From: Erodium maritimum
Taxonomy: Eukaryota > Streptophyta > Magnoliopsida > Geraniales > Geraniaceae
DNA length: 64,000 bases
Assembly: GCA_963921825.1 (NCBI GenBank)
Contig: OY997594.1
Location: forward strand, 42,154,557-42,218,556
Reading direction: 5' to 3'
Made by a program: the position numbers and the translations under genes. The first letter of the stretch is position 1. Each line of letters opens with the position of its first letter. Under the pieces are notes generated by a model. That model worked only from the letters and a program-made list of their open reading frames with translations. It was not told where the DNA came from and searched no databases. This document shows, in pieces, positions 11,887-23,171 of the stretch.

Positions 11887-13428
11887 TTGATCTACAACAG
11901 ATAAAATTCAATCAGTAAACTGAATAAATTTTATGAAGATCAAGCTTAAACACCAACAATCAATTCTAAACCTTTAGAATCTGAAACCAAGATCCTTGAT
12001 TCACTCGATTAAGCTGAACTAATGCTCACCACTTAATCCAGCTATGTAGGTAGGACTCCATCCAATCACATCCAATGTGACTCTTGGCTAGGGTATGTAC
12101 TTATGTACACGACTTTCCCTATCTGTTACCCTAGCTCAACCTCAGGCCGAGAATCGTAGTCGGGTCCACCAAATTTCAACTATGGCTCGTCACTATGTAG
12201 GTGCTCCGCTAATGCGCACGACACCCACATATGTCGTCCAAACCTACTACCCCGCTTCCCCATGGATGCTCCGCTAATGTGCACGACACCCATAGGACAG
12301 GGAGGTAGTACGGTGTTGATGATTGGGAGGTATCGGACATGACCCGCTTTTACTTGTCCAGTTGTGTTCAAAACTTTGGCACATCCTAGATGCGATGAGC
12401 ACATCAACTACATTCCAAATGCAATGATGCCTCAAATTACATCCAATGTAATTCTTCCTTTGAACCCGTCAACTACATCCAATGCAATGACGGTTCTAAG
12501 GGTTCACACACAAGGATTAAAAGTCCAATTTTATCTTTGCATGTGAGGTGATATGCTCGGTAAATAAAGTTAAGCATGCAATTCTAAAGCACATAGAATT
12601 AATCATGCATAAACTAAACCAAGCATAAAGCGATAAATGTGCACATAATAGCCCCCTAAACTAACTCCCACTAGCTTCTTGAGCTCTACCGACTCCAAGC
12701 CGATGCCAACACCCGAAAAGCCACCAAATGACCTTTTCGCCCTTTCTTCGTCTTGAGTAAAATATTACAATTTAACACACGAGTCGCAGCTCGGGAATAA
12801 ATAAATATGGCAAACAAGTGGTTCGACGACCACACCTTGAAAGAATAATTACACGTTAACTCTAACGGCTCGCAGGCCGTGAAAAGCGATAAATAATTAA
12901 ATTGAGCTCGGGGCTATTATGTACACCATGCCAACATCACATCACACATCGTGTTATCAAACAAGCATGTTATCAAACATCATGTGATTTTCCGGTTTTA
13001 ATTAATAGCCAAGTTTCGAAAAATTTTGATGCTCGGTTTATCGAAACCGTTCAAAAATGAAATTTTTGAACATTTGATCTTTGAGTTCGTCATGACGGTT
13101 CCAAACTTGTCATAACTAACAAAATGGTTTAGCATTGGCATATCAACCATCCAATGGTCATGCTTAGCCTAGCTCCGTCCAACGGAGCCCCGTTCGGTCC
13201 CGGTTTCGGCTCCCCGAGAGTCCCGCTCCCGAAACCCAAAAAATCAAATCTTTTTCAAAATTTCCAGATTTGAAATAATTTTCAAAAATTCATTTTACAT
13301 GTATTAAATCCATAAACAATAATTTAAAACATGTTATCAAACAATTTAGCAAAACAACATGCCAAAAACGAAACTTTCAAGCAAAACCGAAACTTTGAAC
13401 ACCGTCTTGTGAATCCCGAAGGTAGCAC
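11887..13428 (-). other. Copia untranslated leader
   Basis: About 1.5 kb between the primer-binding site and the gag start, with no recognisable coding. It contains two near-copies of a short segment around 12200-12290 (GGTGCTCCGCTAATGCGCAC and ATGCTCCGCTAATGTGCAC). A long leader fits a packaging or non-coding region; nothing more can be said. Confidence 0.6.
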
Positions 13429-13441
13429 GGCTCTGATACCA
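13429..13441 (-). promoter_or_regulatory. Copia primer-binding site (initiator Met-tRNA)
   Basis: Minus-strand TGGTATCAGAGCC lies one base inside the 5' LTR. It is complementary to the 3' end of plant initiator Met-tRNA, the usual primer for plant LTR retrotransposons. Confidence 0.92.
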
Positions 13442-13442
13442 C

Positions 13443-15130
13443 TGTTGGGTCTCGAGGTAGGGTTGGAGATGAACCAACTCGCAGCGGAAAATCAATGAAA
13501 ACCAAGAGACAATTAAAACCATGAAACAACTAACAAAGAATGGATTAACAAGAGAAAAATTCAGCACTAGTTCTTACCAAAACAAGAACACCGGTTAACG
13601 AATGATTGGCTTGAGTCTCCAAGACGCCTACGTATCCACATGGGAATCAAAGCCACGTAGTTCTTCTCTTTGAGGACTCAAGAACACAAACATGGAGGTG
13701 GAAACTAGCCAAACCCGAAATGGCCATGGAAGAGGGAGAGAAAATGTGTTTCCTATTCTTGTCTTGTGTTTGTTATGTTGAAAAAAGATGACTTAAACAT
13801 AACAAAACCCATACTTGTCCAACTAAAGGCATGGGACAAGTATGGTGTCAAGTAAGGTGTAAATAGGACAAAGTATGGCAAGACAAGATTGGGTTAGGTG
13901 GTGAATCACCAACACCTTAATCCTTGTCTTGCTTACTTAGTACTAATTAATCAAGACTTGATTAATTAGTTCCATGGGCTATGGTTGCATGGGCCTTTCA
14001 TGGGCCTCTTGGAACATGGCCCGTGGCCATTTCCAACGAGGTCCTGTGATTCGCTCATCGCCTTCATGCCTTCCATACCGGAAATGTCCAACATTATCCG
14101 ACGCGATCAATCCCAAGACTCCAAGCCTTGTCTCGATCCGTAAAGTCCTATTCACTTACGGGCACATGACCCAAAACCCAGTTTTGGTCATGTCCCGAGA
14201 CAACTCCCTTTTGGCCATTCTCCATAAATGTGTCAATGAGTTTCATCCTCCGGTGTGACCCTTAGGTTTATGCATGTCAATAGATCAACGTAAAATCCCA
14301 TTTTACTTGATCCTATTTAAGTGGCAACTAACGAGACTTTAGTATTTCCTGACACTACATAACGAATCGACCCTGTCCATTCTAACCTTTCCGTCGTCCC
14401 TGTCATTATCCTTTTATCTCCGATATCCTGATTGAGATAAGGCATAGAGCCGTCATCCTTATTATTCTCAATCACCATTCCTTGATATGTGAGATGACTG
14501 AAGATATGATACCCAGTATCATGTGCATGGCCATGCTATTCTTCCAGTCACTCTCGATCAAGTGGCCGAGAACCGATATCTTTCCCATACCTTAGTATGA
14601 GGGATAAATCCCTTAGCCGTCTTTCGTGTCACTCATGTAGCCCGTCCCCAAGCCAATCCTGGCCGTTATGGAAGCCCCGTTACGGACAACGTTAGGCTCA
14701 GGTCAAACTCAGTTGTTGACTACATAGCGATCACAAAGACTCCTTGGTCTAAGGATACATGACAAGCTACAACACTGAATATGTTCATGACTTAATCTAT
14801 GGAACATATTCAGGGCAGGTCGTCCAATTTCATGTCCCACATGATATCTATGATCAGACTCCGGAATCCCATTCCAATGACTAACAGAACGTAAGCCATA
14901 AAGAACCATCTTTCATACTAGTCGCTTCTAGTGAAGCTTTGTTGACTAGGGACCCATCGAGTGTGATCTATCTCGATCTATGGTTCTATTCGCATGGTGG
15001 GCATAGATCAGAGCACACATCGATATATTACTCCAACACATAAGTAATATAAAGCCGCTTTAATTTTATTGCTAACGATGATATGTACATTTGGACATTT
15101 AGGATTGAACTACGGGCACTAAGACTAACA
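13443..15130 (-). repeat. Copia 5' LTR (right)
   Basis: 1688 bp, same termini as the left LTR and no length difference. It is the 5' LTR by its position beside the primer-binding site and gag. Confidence 0.95.
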
Positions 15131-15135
15131 GAAAT

Positions 15136-15870
15136 GGCCCAAGTATTCGATCGCCGGAAGCATAAAATTGCATTTGGAACGTTTTGCATACAGGGAGTGT
15201 TCCCAAAGGCGGGCCAAGACAAGACCCAGATGCTCAATATGCTCTGCTTCACTCTTGTTGTAGACGAGAATATCGTCAAAGAACACGAGGACGAATTTTC
15301 GAAGGTAATCTCTGAAGACGTGATTCATCAAGATCTGGAAGCTAGACGGAGCGTTGGTCAGCCCAAAGGGCATGACCTTGAATTCGTAGTGCCCGTCGTG
15401 TGTTCTGAACGCCGTTTTGTGTTCATCGCCGGGATCCATTCGAATCTGATGGTAGCCTACGCGAAGGTCGATTTTGGAATGCACACTGCTCCCAGATAGT
15501 TCGTCGAGCAGCTCCTCCAACGTGGGAATCGGAAACCTGTCTCGGATCGTGATCTCATTGAGTTCCCTGTAATCGATGCAAAACCTCCATGTCCCGTCTT
15601 TCTTCTTCACAAGTAGCACCGGAAAGGAGTAAGGGCTGGAGCTGTGTTTGATAATGCCGTGTTCAGCATTTCGTTGACCATTCCCTCGATGACATCTTTC
15701 TGCTCCCGTTTATAGCGGTATGGTCTCACCGCCGGATGTTTTGCTCCGGGCACCAGAGGGATCTTGTGGTCGTGCCAACAGTGAGGAGGTAAATGGCTCG
15801 GCTCCTCGAACACATCCGCGTACGCCTCCAAAAAGCCTTGTAGGCTCGGGTTCGCTCCTCTGGACGTGCT
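15136..15870 (-). pseudogene. Gypsy-1 pol: RT fingers and palm
   Basis: Shows [38 protein letters not shown], then a one-base deletion near 15658 that breaks [16 protein letters not shown]. It continues [57 protein letters not shown] and the catalytic block [12 protein letters not shown], ending in [15 protein letters not shown] where the Copia element cuts in. The catalytic Asp pair is kept. A TAG at 15871-15873 separates it from gag-protease. Confidence 0.92.
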
Positions 15871-16950
15871 CTATTTCTTGGTTGCACAGAATTGGGCGAT
15901 GAACAAGGTCGCGTCGTTGCGCAATTCGCGTCGTAGACTCTTTTCCGAGACCAACTGCACCGTGGGTTCTTCCACTTGCTCTTCTAACACACACTCCCGC
16001 CCTTGGGTTCTGATCGTGATGGTCCTCTGTTCGAAGTCGAACGTGATTGGGTTGACAGATCGCATCCAATCCGTTCCCAGAACCATGTCGCAATCTCCCA
16101 ACGGCATGATCAAGAACTCCCACGTAAACTGCTCGCCCCCTGTTTCCCATTGAATTGTGCTCTGGCTGGTGCAGACGAACCTATTCCCATCTCCCAGCTT
16201 GATGTGTGTCTCCGGGGCTGTAAGCACCACTACCTCGATGCGTTTTGCTGTCATCTCGTCCAAAAAACATGCGGTCGCCCCCGTATCTGTCAACGCCGAT
16301 ACGCCGGAGCCGTGTACTATAGCTCGAATTCTTAGGGACGGCGTTCTGGTTCCTGTGGTCGCGCACAAGGACTCCTCGCGCACCTGGACCCAATCCATCT
16401 CTTCCAATGCAGCTCTGGGTTGAGTTGCGTGTATCAGGGTCTCCTCTTCCTCTTCCATGGCTTCTCCGGCCCCATCATCGTCTTCTTCTTTGCGAGTCAA
16501 CCGAAACATTTGACGCTTATTTGGGCAGTCGTGGGCTCGTGAGTACTGGGCCGGAAAAGTGTAACACAGGCCCAAGCGTCTTCGTTCAGCACAGTATGCT
16601 GAGTCTATATTGCGAACGGGTAAGGGCCTCTTGTTGGACGCGGTCTGATTGGGTGGTCCAGGCCCATCCCCGGTTGTTTCTAGCCCAAAGCCTGGGCGAG
16701 GCCCAAACACTTGCTCCCTTGGTCGTTGTGGTGCCCATTGCTGACCGGTGAGCCGAGGTCGCACCGTCAACGCCAAGTATGGAGAAGCTCTGGTGACTGG
16801 CGTTCCGGCCGACGCTCCCACTCGTTGTTCTTCCATTCGAGCCAGAAACATGGCTTTCCCGAGGCTCTCTGGCTCCCACATCGCCACTCCTGTCTTCAGA
16901 TGCTCCTTCAGACCACTGATGAAATTAGACACGAAGAACGCTTCGTCGAA
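15871..16950 (-). pseudogene. Gypsy-1 gag C-terminus, zinc knuckle, protease
   Basis: Minus-strand frame with the end of the gag capsid region (FISGLKEHLKTGVAMWEPES), a knuckle-like motif in which one Cys is Phe (GLCYTFPAQYSRAHDCPNKR), an acidic stretch, and an aspartic protease with ALTDTGATACFLDE and VLGTDWMRSVNPI. The protease active-site Asp is kept. It is closed by TAG at 15871-15873. At the upstream end a frame change near 16950 separates it from the rest of gag. Confidence 0.9.
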
Positions 16951-18034
16951 CTGAGGGGTTGTGGGCCAGCATTCTCCCTTTCATGGCGTCGAATCTTTCC
17001 TCGTACTCCGGCATGGTGGATTCTTGCCGGAGTTGTTTGAATTTGGCCACAATATCCTCTGTCCGCGCGTCATCGAACTTCCACAGGAGATCCTGCACCA
17101 ATTGGTCCCAGGTGATGAATCTTTTCCCTCGCCGGTAGTCCTGGAACCAGACTTCGGCCTTACCGGCAAAGTGCATCACGGTCCGCCTAACTCAAATCTC
17201 CTCCACCACTGCACAAAGGAAAAAATAGTGTTCGCACTTACGTATCCACTCTTGGATGCCATTTCCATCAAACACAGGAAATTGCAATTGTGGAGTCTTA
17301 AAACTTAGCTGTTGCGTATCATGGCGCCGTCGAGGATCCGGCCACGGCTCGCCGTAGTCGGGCTCCTCGTCAGGCCAAGCAGGTGCCTCACGGCGGTTTG
17401 GATCGTGTCTCGGGCCTTCTGGTTGTTGTGGCCTCCGATCCGTCCAGTGATCTGGCTCCCGTCGGCGTTCTTCCCGCCGTGGCGGCGCTTCTCGATGGTC
17501 TTGCCGGCGAAACTCAGTTTCTGTCCAAAATTCGCCGCCGTAGCGAGGTCGGAGATCCTCTCGTCGAGGTTCGGACACTCGCCTTGGCTCGAACTCTATC
17601 CTCCTTCTCGTCCCGTCCTCGCTACACTGTCGATCTCGTGGTGTTGTTGGTCGACGTGGTTCTCCGTCCAAACGCGATTCGCCTCGCGAATCTGGTCTCT
17701 GTTCTCGCGTGGATCTTTGTTTCGGCGTCGGAACTCGGCGTGGCGTGTCACCCGTGCCTCCCGCCGATGCTCCTCGGTCACGTGGACCTCTTCTGCCTTC
17801 CAGCTGGTCCACCCTGCCGAACAAGCCTTGTAGCAACGCCAAGATCTCTGCGAATTGACCTTCCGTGCGCTCGGTCCTGCCATCAATGGCCTCCACTCTT
17901 GGTCCGATTTGCTGGACTTTCTCGGTCAGGCCTTGGACTGGTGCATGCAATTGCTGAAGTCCTTCGTCTACCGCTCGTCGTGCGGCTTCCTCTGCTCTGC
18001 GTGCTGCTTCCGCCATGTCTGATGCTCGAGTCAT
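16925..18034 (-). pseudogene. Gypsy-1 gag N-terminal and capsid regions
   Basis: Starts MTRASDMAEAARRAEEAARR and has a coiled-coil-like Ala/Glu-rich start, a long Arg/Pro-rich linker, then the Ty3 gag core (FPVFDGNGIQEWIRKCEHYF). A TGA near 17192 precedes MHFAGKAEVWFQDY, WDQLVQDLLWKFDD and KFKQLRQESTMPEYEERFDA. A second break (frame change) lies near 16950. Gypsy-2 encodes the same blocks without the TGA. Confidence 0.9.
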
Positions 18035-18051
18035 CGTCGCCGGGGATCGAA

Positions 18052-18064
18052 GGCTCTGATACCA
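18052..18064 (-). promoter_or_regulatory. Gypsy-1 primer-binding site (initiator Met-tRNA)
   Basis: Minus-strand TGGTATCAGAGCC two bases inside the 5' LTR, complementary to the 3' end of initiator Met-tRNA. It lies between the LTR and the gag start. Confidence 0.92.
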
Positions 18065-18066
18065 GT

Positions 18067-18373
18067 TGATAGGAACTCTCTTTGTTATTGCGAAAATGAA
18101 GGATTACAAGTATGGATTCAGCTCACAGCTCTCCTCTCATACCCTCTCTACTTATTCTACCATGTACTCAATCAATACCCTCTACAATATCGCTTCTCTC
18201 TTATTTATACTACTCTTGCCGGCTCCAGCTCCGGTGACGTCGCGTAACCGTCCGACGAGTTTGTTGTAACTGCCTCTCCACGTGGACTGAAGCCGTTGTA
18301 ACATAATCGCCACGCAAGCCTTCTAGAAGCCAGCTGCTGCCTGCTGATGTGGCTTGTCCTGCTGATCCTGACA
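18067..18373 (-). repeat. Gypsy-1 5' LTR (right)
   Basis: 307 bp, TG...CA, paired with 5105-5411. Followed by the TATTC target copy. Confidence 0.95.
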
Positions 18374-18378
18374 TATTC

Positions 18379-18839
18379 ATTCTTCATCCAAGTACGAGAG
18401 CTTCATCAACCACCAACCATAGATCCATCAAACGTGTTTCACCGTCGCCTTCCATGATCTTGTTGTGCCAGCCCCTAACTCTCCTCGTAGTGTTGTCTGA
18501 ATCTGTAGTCAGTGGCCTTCCCCCCTTCCCTGTTTTAACACGAGTCTAAGAGACTACATCAAGCCTACAGGGCTATTCCGATATCGACCTCCATAACTTA
18601 TGGCCATCACCGCCGGGTTAGCTACGACATCCCAAACATTATTCTGGAGCCCAAGACTTTTTAGCCCTATTATGTATTGTTTTATTATGCAGTAATGCAT
18701 TTTTCTATGTTTACTGCTTAAAAAAATAAGTTTTTGGCTCATAATTTATAGTTTTTATAACGTAATTTAAATATTTTATGTTTTTTGAATAAATTAAGTT
18801 GAATTTTGATTCTAATCGGTCCGTTTATATAATCATATT
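18379..18839. other. No gene recognised
   Basis: Spacer between Gypsy-1 and the LINE-like element. AT-rich toward its right end. No coding similarity seen. Confidence 0.5.
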
Positions 18840-18852
18840 AAACTTAGAATGG

Positions 18853-21355
18853 AGACCTGCAAGTTAATCTATCAGATAAACAATCATACGTGGGGGTTCG
18901 CTCTCGCGATGCTTTGTGCCTAGGGTTTTTTGTTCCATACGCATGGATGGCCGCAGTCGCCGGCGTGGCCGTCCCAAGCCTTTAAGTGGTGGGCTCGATT
19001 GGTCCTATACCGAGGAGGGTAGTTCCGTCGATGATTAGGCGGATTCTTCCTTTGACAGGGATGGGGCGGAGTTGGTTCGACTGTTCCGACTTTTCATCCT
19101 TCGACAATGGCATGAGGGCTCTCTTCGTCGTAATCGAAAGCCTGATTTGCGTGATTGGCTGGAAGCGAGGCGCGGCAGGACTCAGTTCTATCTTCCCTGC
19201 CGTGGACAGACACGAGCGTCTGATCGTGGAGCACGCGATCGTCGAGGCCATGATTCAAAGCTTCCTCGTGTGCGTCCAGGGCAGAGAACCAGTGCTCAGG
19301 TTACATCCATTCCAACTTCTCAATCGGCGTCAAAGACTCTTGCCACCACCGAGGTCGCGTCCCCTCAAGTTGGTCCGAGTCCGGTTGGCTCTGCTCGGGT
19401 CTGTGTCGGGTCCGTGGCTCTGGCTCCATCCTCGTCTGCTGTGAGGTTGGACAAGCCACGTGATTCCTTGGCTTCGGACTCTCAAGTCCTAGCTTCTAAG
19501 GATTTGGCTCAACAAGCTCCAAAGGATGCCATTGCTCCATCCTTTGTTGATAGGATTACTTCTAATCCGCTTCAAAAGAGCTTTGCCTACAAAGGGGCTG
19601 CTATGGGTCGTACAGGTGCTTCCCCTTCTTCCATGGTCAATTCATTGGTTCCTGAAGTGTCAGGAGGGAAAGGTTTGGGTGCTAATCCCCGTATTCAGTA
19701 TTTCCCGGTCTTTATCGCTAATCTCGCGCCATCAACAACAAGTGACAAGTTGTTAACCTTGTTCTCTCGGGTTTGTGACATTGGAGCCGTTGATGCTGGG
19801 ACGAAGCTTGCTTCCAAAGGCATTAGATTCGCTTTCGTGTACTTCAAAAATTCTGGCGACACTGAACTAGTTGTTGCTGCCTTAAACGCTTTTATGTTTC
19901 AGGGACGCAAGATTCGAGTTGAATTGGGTAAGCGTCTCAAAGGTTCCGATGTTGTTTATCGGGACATTCTCCCTTGAACACTGTGGTAGGGTCTACATCT
20001 GTGACTTTCTGCCCGTCAGCTTTGGCACCCTCTCGGCCGGGCTCGGTTGGGAAGCCACAATGCTCTTTGTCTTTTGCTCCTGGCTTCGAGACACTACCGG
20101 CCTTTAGTGCGATTTGTGTGGCTAACACCTCGACTACGGTGCACACGCTCACTTTTTGTATGTGGTTGGCATGGCTTATTGGGGTGGAACTCATTGATTT
20201 GGGTTCGAGGGCCTTTTTGTTGTTTTTTTTCGTATAAGGGTATTTGGGCGTCCTTAGCGGTCGATGACTGGAAAGCTCTACGTCCTTGGTTCTTTTCATT
20301 AACCGATTGTGCTGACAGGGTTTTGCAGGGAGAACGCCTCATCTGGGTCGATCTTATAGGTCTTCCTGTAGTGTGCTGGAGCAGGGCCTCGATTTCTGAG
20401 ATTGTTGGGACGGTTGGATTTCTTGTTTCAATTCATTCGTGTTCTCTGCTACCGGCTCAATCGTCTAGAGCTCTAGCTCTGGTTCACGTTCCGGCTATTT
20501 CGTTGCACAAGCGGGTGGTTGAAGCTCATTGTCCTGGCTTCTGTGTGAATGTGCTTTTTGAGACAGTTGTTGTTGACTCCATTCCTTTTCTTCCTCAGGG
20601 TGGGTTGGATGTGGACATTTCTCCGCCTATGGAGATTATGGATCCTTCTGCTCTTGTTCCTTGCTTGAGCTCTCCCTCGCTTATCTCTAGCAGTGCAGTT
20701 GCCCTCCTCAGGTGACCTCTCTGCACCTGTGGGGTCCTCGCCATGTGGTGTTAAGTTTTCTTCATCTGTCGCTTCAAGAAGTAAGTCGGAGAGGTGGGCG
20801 GACAGGGTGGAGGACAAATCTGATGACTTGGCCTCTACTTTGGAACTATACGTTGGTCTTGATAATGCCATCGTTCCGCTTGCTGATCGTTCCCTGCAGT
20901 CTCTTCAGGTTGATGGTTCTACCGTCCTCCCCGTCTCCGGAGGCCCCTCAGGGCTTTCCTCGTCGTTACCGCTCCAAACTATCGTCCCTCTCTCTGATCG
21001 GTTTCCTCCGCCGCTTCAGATCGATGGTAGCGAGGCTCTTACTCAAGATGCCTTCTCTGGGTTTTCCTCACCTCTGATCGATTGACGCACTGGTGAGAAT
21101 ATTACCCATTCAGTGGAGAGGTTTATTGAAAGCTTGGGAGTCTGCTATCGTGGTTCGGCTGAGGAAGGCTTCAAGAAGGTTGAAGCAACGTTGAGTCCTC
21201 ATTATAGCGGCAGAGCGTCTAGCCCCATCGGAGTTACTTGATTTTCTTTTCTTTCCTCTTGCTCTTATTGCTTTAGTCCTATTCCGCTTTTAGGTTTTGG
21301 ATTGATTGCTTTGTATCATTTGCATCATTTATAAAATCTCTCTGATAAAAAAAAA
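18853..21355 (+). mobile_element. LINE-like element 1, ORF1 only
   Basis: A 2.5-kb insertion flanked by the duplicated target AACTTAGAATGG (18841-18852, and again at 21355-21366, directly after an A-run). It has a short leader (about 90 bases), one ORF1 of RRM plus DUF4283-like type, about 0.27 kb of 3' tail and a terminal GAT(A)n. These are features of target-primed reverse transcription. No endonuclease or RT sequence lies between the ends. It is thus either a deletion derivative or a member of an ORF1-only family mobilised by a full LINE. Confidence 0.85.
18943..21085 (+). pseudogene. LINE ORF1 with RRM and DUF4283-like region
   Basis: The frame starts with ATG at 18943 (MDGRSRRRGRPKPLSGG) and meets a TAG at 19036-19038. 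It then stays open to a TGA ending at 19977. An RNA-recognition motif is visible near 19700-19960 (FPVFIANLAPSTTSDKLLTL, then FAFVYFKN and GRKIRVELGKRL). After frame changes, 20240-20560 resembles the DUF4283 part (IWASLAVDDWKALRPWFFSL, then ERLIWVDLIGLPVVCWSRAS). A Ser/Pro-rich tail runs to 21085 in yet another frame. Plant L1 elements with an RRM in ORF1 are known (BNR type in beet). The product would bind RNA; this copy is broken. Confidence 0.75.
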
Positions 21356-21356
21356 A
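21344..21356 (+). other. A-tail of LINE-like element 1
   Basis: A run of about 11 A after CTCTCTGAT. It marks the 3' end, and the target duplication starts in its last bases. Confidence 0.85.
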
Positions 21357-21369
21357 CTTAGAATGGTTG

Positions 21370-23100
21370 GATTTAGTACAATCTAATATTTTTTTAAAGT
21401 GTCAGAATCCTAATTGAATCTGTTTTTGACCTACTTAAATATCTAATGGAGGAAAACTAAACGCGATTCTTCTTTTTCTCTCTGAAAATTAGGGCTTCAG
21501 CGATCAATGGCGGTTGCATTAGCCTTCATCTCGATATCGGCGGGTATCACAACAATCACTACTGATCAATCCCGTGGGGTTGGAGGCATCGGGTCCTCCG
21601 TTATCAGACCGGTTCAGTAGGCTCGGCGAGTTCAGAGTCTTCCATTAGGTGAGGATTTCTCCGGAGGAGCGGGAACCAGAGGATGACAACACTGAAGAGT
21701 TGGTAGCGTACGGGGGGAGCCTCCCGGTGACTCTCCCTCGGGCATTGTCGGAAGAACACGTTGCGCCGGTCGGGAACTCGAAAGACAGGGGCGGTGGTCA
21801 AACTTGGAGGCGATGGGATGTTGCTAGGGTTTCGTTGCAGTAGGGATGCAGCATGGACCGCCATCCCTAGATGGGCCCGGACCAACTCGATAATGATGGG
21901 ACTTTGGACCGAGACCCATTGGGTCATGAACTAAGGAGGCCCAGGTAGTGGGCCCGATGAGGTAGAGACCCGGTCCTCGTCGGGTCGGGTCACGCACGAG
22001 TCTTTTTGAATCCGGTTTTTGGGCCGACCGACGGCAAATCGGGTAATGGACCCCAACACGAATCAGAAGGCACGACACGCTCGGATGGGGCGTCACATAC
22101 AGTGGCGGGGGGCTATAACCACCCTCGCCTCACCAAACGAATTTGAGGTGGACCAGAGGGGGGTCGACCGTTTTCACTGCCCCTCCGGACGTAAGGTGGC
22201 AGCGGTCCCACCAAGAACTGGCAAGGCACTCCCCTACCTGCTCGGAAGTCAGCAATCCCGCGTTTTGAAGCCTTACCATTATTAGTCTAAGGAGGACGAC
22301 GCACGTTGACAATCCAGGGGGGGGGGGGGGGGGAGGAGGGGGGCTACTCAGTCCACCATAGTTTTTCTTCGGCAATGGGTCAACTTTATCCTAGCTTTCA
22401 GTCTGGATTCGTTGTATCGATGTCGTCAGACGCTCCTGCAGCATCGCCTTCTAGACATTTCAGGGAGGCCTTGAGCTATTTACTTTCTTGTTTGAGTGTC
22501 CTCCGTTTCTGGAACTCGTTTTCAATTATGTCGTTTCATTTCATTTCGAGTGTTTTATTACTTATTTTCTTGTAATCACTCGTTATTTATAATATACAAT
22601 TGTCATTCTAAAAGAATCTAATTCAGAAGAAAACCTTATTGGATTTTGTAGCAAACAAAAACCAAAATATATATATAAAAATGAATTCCCAAGGAGAAAG
22701 CAGCCAAACACGATGGCCATGCGAGGAAGATGGAGAGAAACAAAGATAAAGGAAAACGTTGATCACATCCTATTTATAGAATGCGTACATGACAGATCAC
22801 AATGCAATGAACATACAGTAGTATGATATAGACTGCACTGATGTGGTGGTTTTATTTGATAAGTAATTTTTTTTATAAGTAATTTAATCACACAAATGAG
22901 TCAGTATGACATAATAATAATTTAAGTAGACAGGTGATAAGGTTGAAACAGATAAGGAATTTGAGTATAGATTATAATTAATACTGTTCTGTGTGCAGTG
23001 TGCCTACCGCCCCTGGCTGACCCTAATGACATACGCGACGACGGGATTATGTCCATGGTTGGATTAATGCACAAGCGAATTGCTAATTGATTACATTATC
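21370..23100. other. No gene recognised; G-run at 22317
   Basis: Intergenic tract of mixed composition, GC-rich from 21880 to 22340. No conserved coding seen. Immediate upstream sequence of the amidotransferase gene lies at its right end. Confidence 0.5.
22317..22343 (+). repeat. Poly-G tract
   Basis: Seventeen consecutive G (22317-22333) followed by AGGAGGGGGG. The plus strand could form a G-quadruplex. It is also prone to sequencing or assembly error in length. Confidence 0.9.
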
Positions 23101-23117
23101 AACACCTCCACTGGTTT

Positions 23118-23127
23118 CTATAAATAG
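23118..23127 (+). promoter_or_regulatory. TATA box of the amidotransferase gene
   Basis: CTATAAATAG lies 45 bases upstream of the ATG at 23172. It is a near-consensus plant TATA box, so transcription should start about 23150, giving a very short leader. Confidence 0.65.
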
Positions 23128-23171
23128 CAGAGAGAGGGCTTAGCTGAATCCAGAACACCTTGTCAATATTC

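Larger units (their letters stand above)
7548..15130 (-). mobile_element. Copia LTR retrotransposon nested in Gypsy-1
   Basis: A complete 7583-bp element with two LTRs of exactly 1688 bp, flanked by GAAAT at 7543-7547 and 15131-15135. It sits in the Gypsy-1 RT codons for GHF-IS, so it is younger than Gypsy-1. Domain order on the minus strand is gag, protease, integrase, RT, RNase H, which defines Copia. The LTRs differ at about 17 sites by eye (about 1 percent). Despite that youth the coding region is wrecked: the RT core is deleted, and changed motifs and stops are found in gag, protease and integrase. It probably transposed with proteins supplied by another copy (inference). Confidence 0.95.
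5105..18373 (-). mobile_element. Gypsy-1: chromovirus-type LTR retrotransposon, split by Copia
   Basis: A Ty3/Gypsy element on the minus strand, bounded by 307-bp LTRs (TG...CA) and a 5-base duplicated target TATTC at 5100-5104 and 18374-18378. Without the Copia insertion (7548-15130 plus one GAAAT) it would be about 5.7 kb. Domain order on the minus strand is gag, protease, RT, RNase H, integrase, chromodomain-like tail, which is the Gypsy order. Short LTRs, size and the tail fit a chromovirus, perhaps the Reina group (inference). The coding region has at least three stops and three frame changes, so this copy is inactive. The two LTRs differ at 8 of 307 sites by eye (about 2.6 percent). Confidence 0.95.

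Noticed and set aside
13429..13441. tRNA gene fragment (TGGTATCAGAGCC)
   Set aside because: It is the primer-binding site of an LTR retrotransposon; the rest of a tRNA is absent. The same holds at 18052 and 52317.
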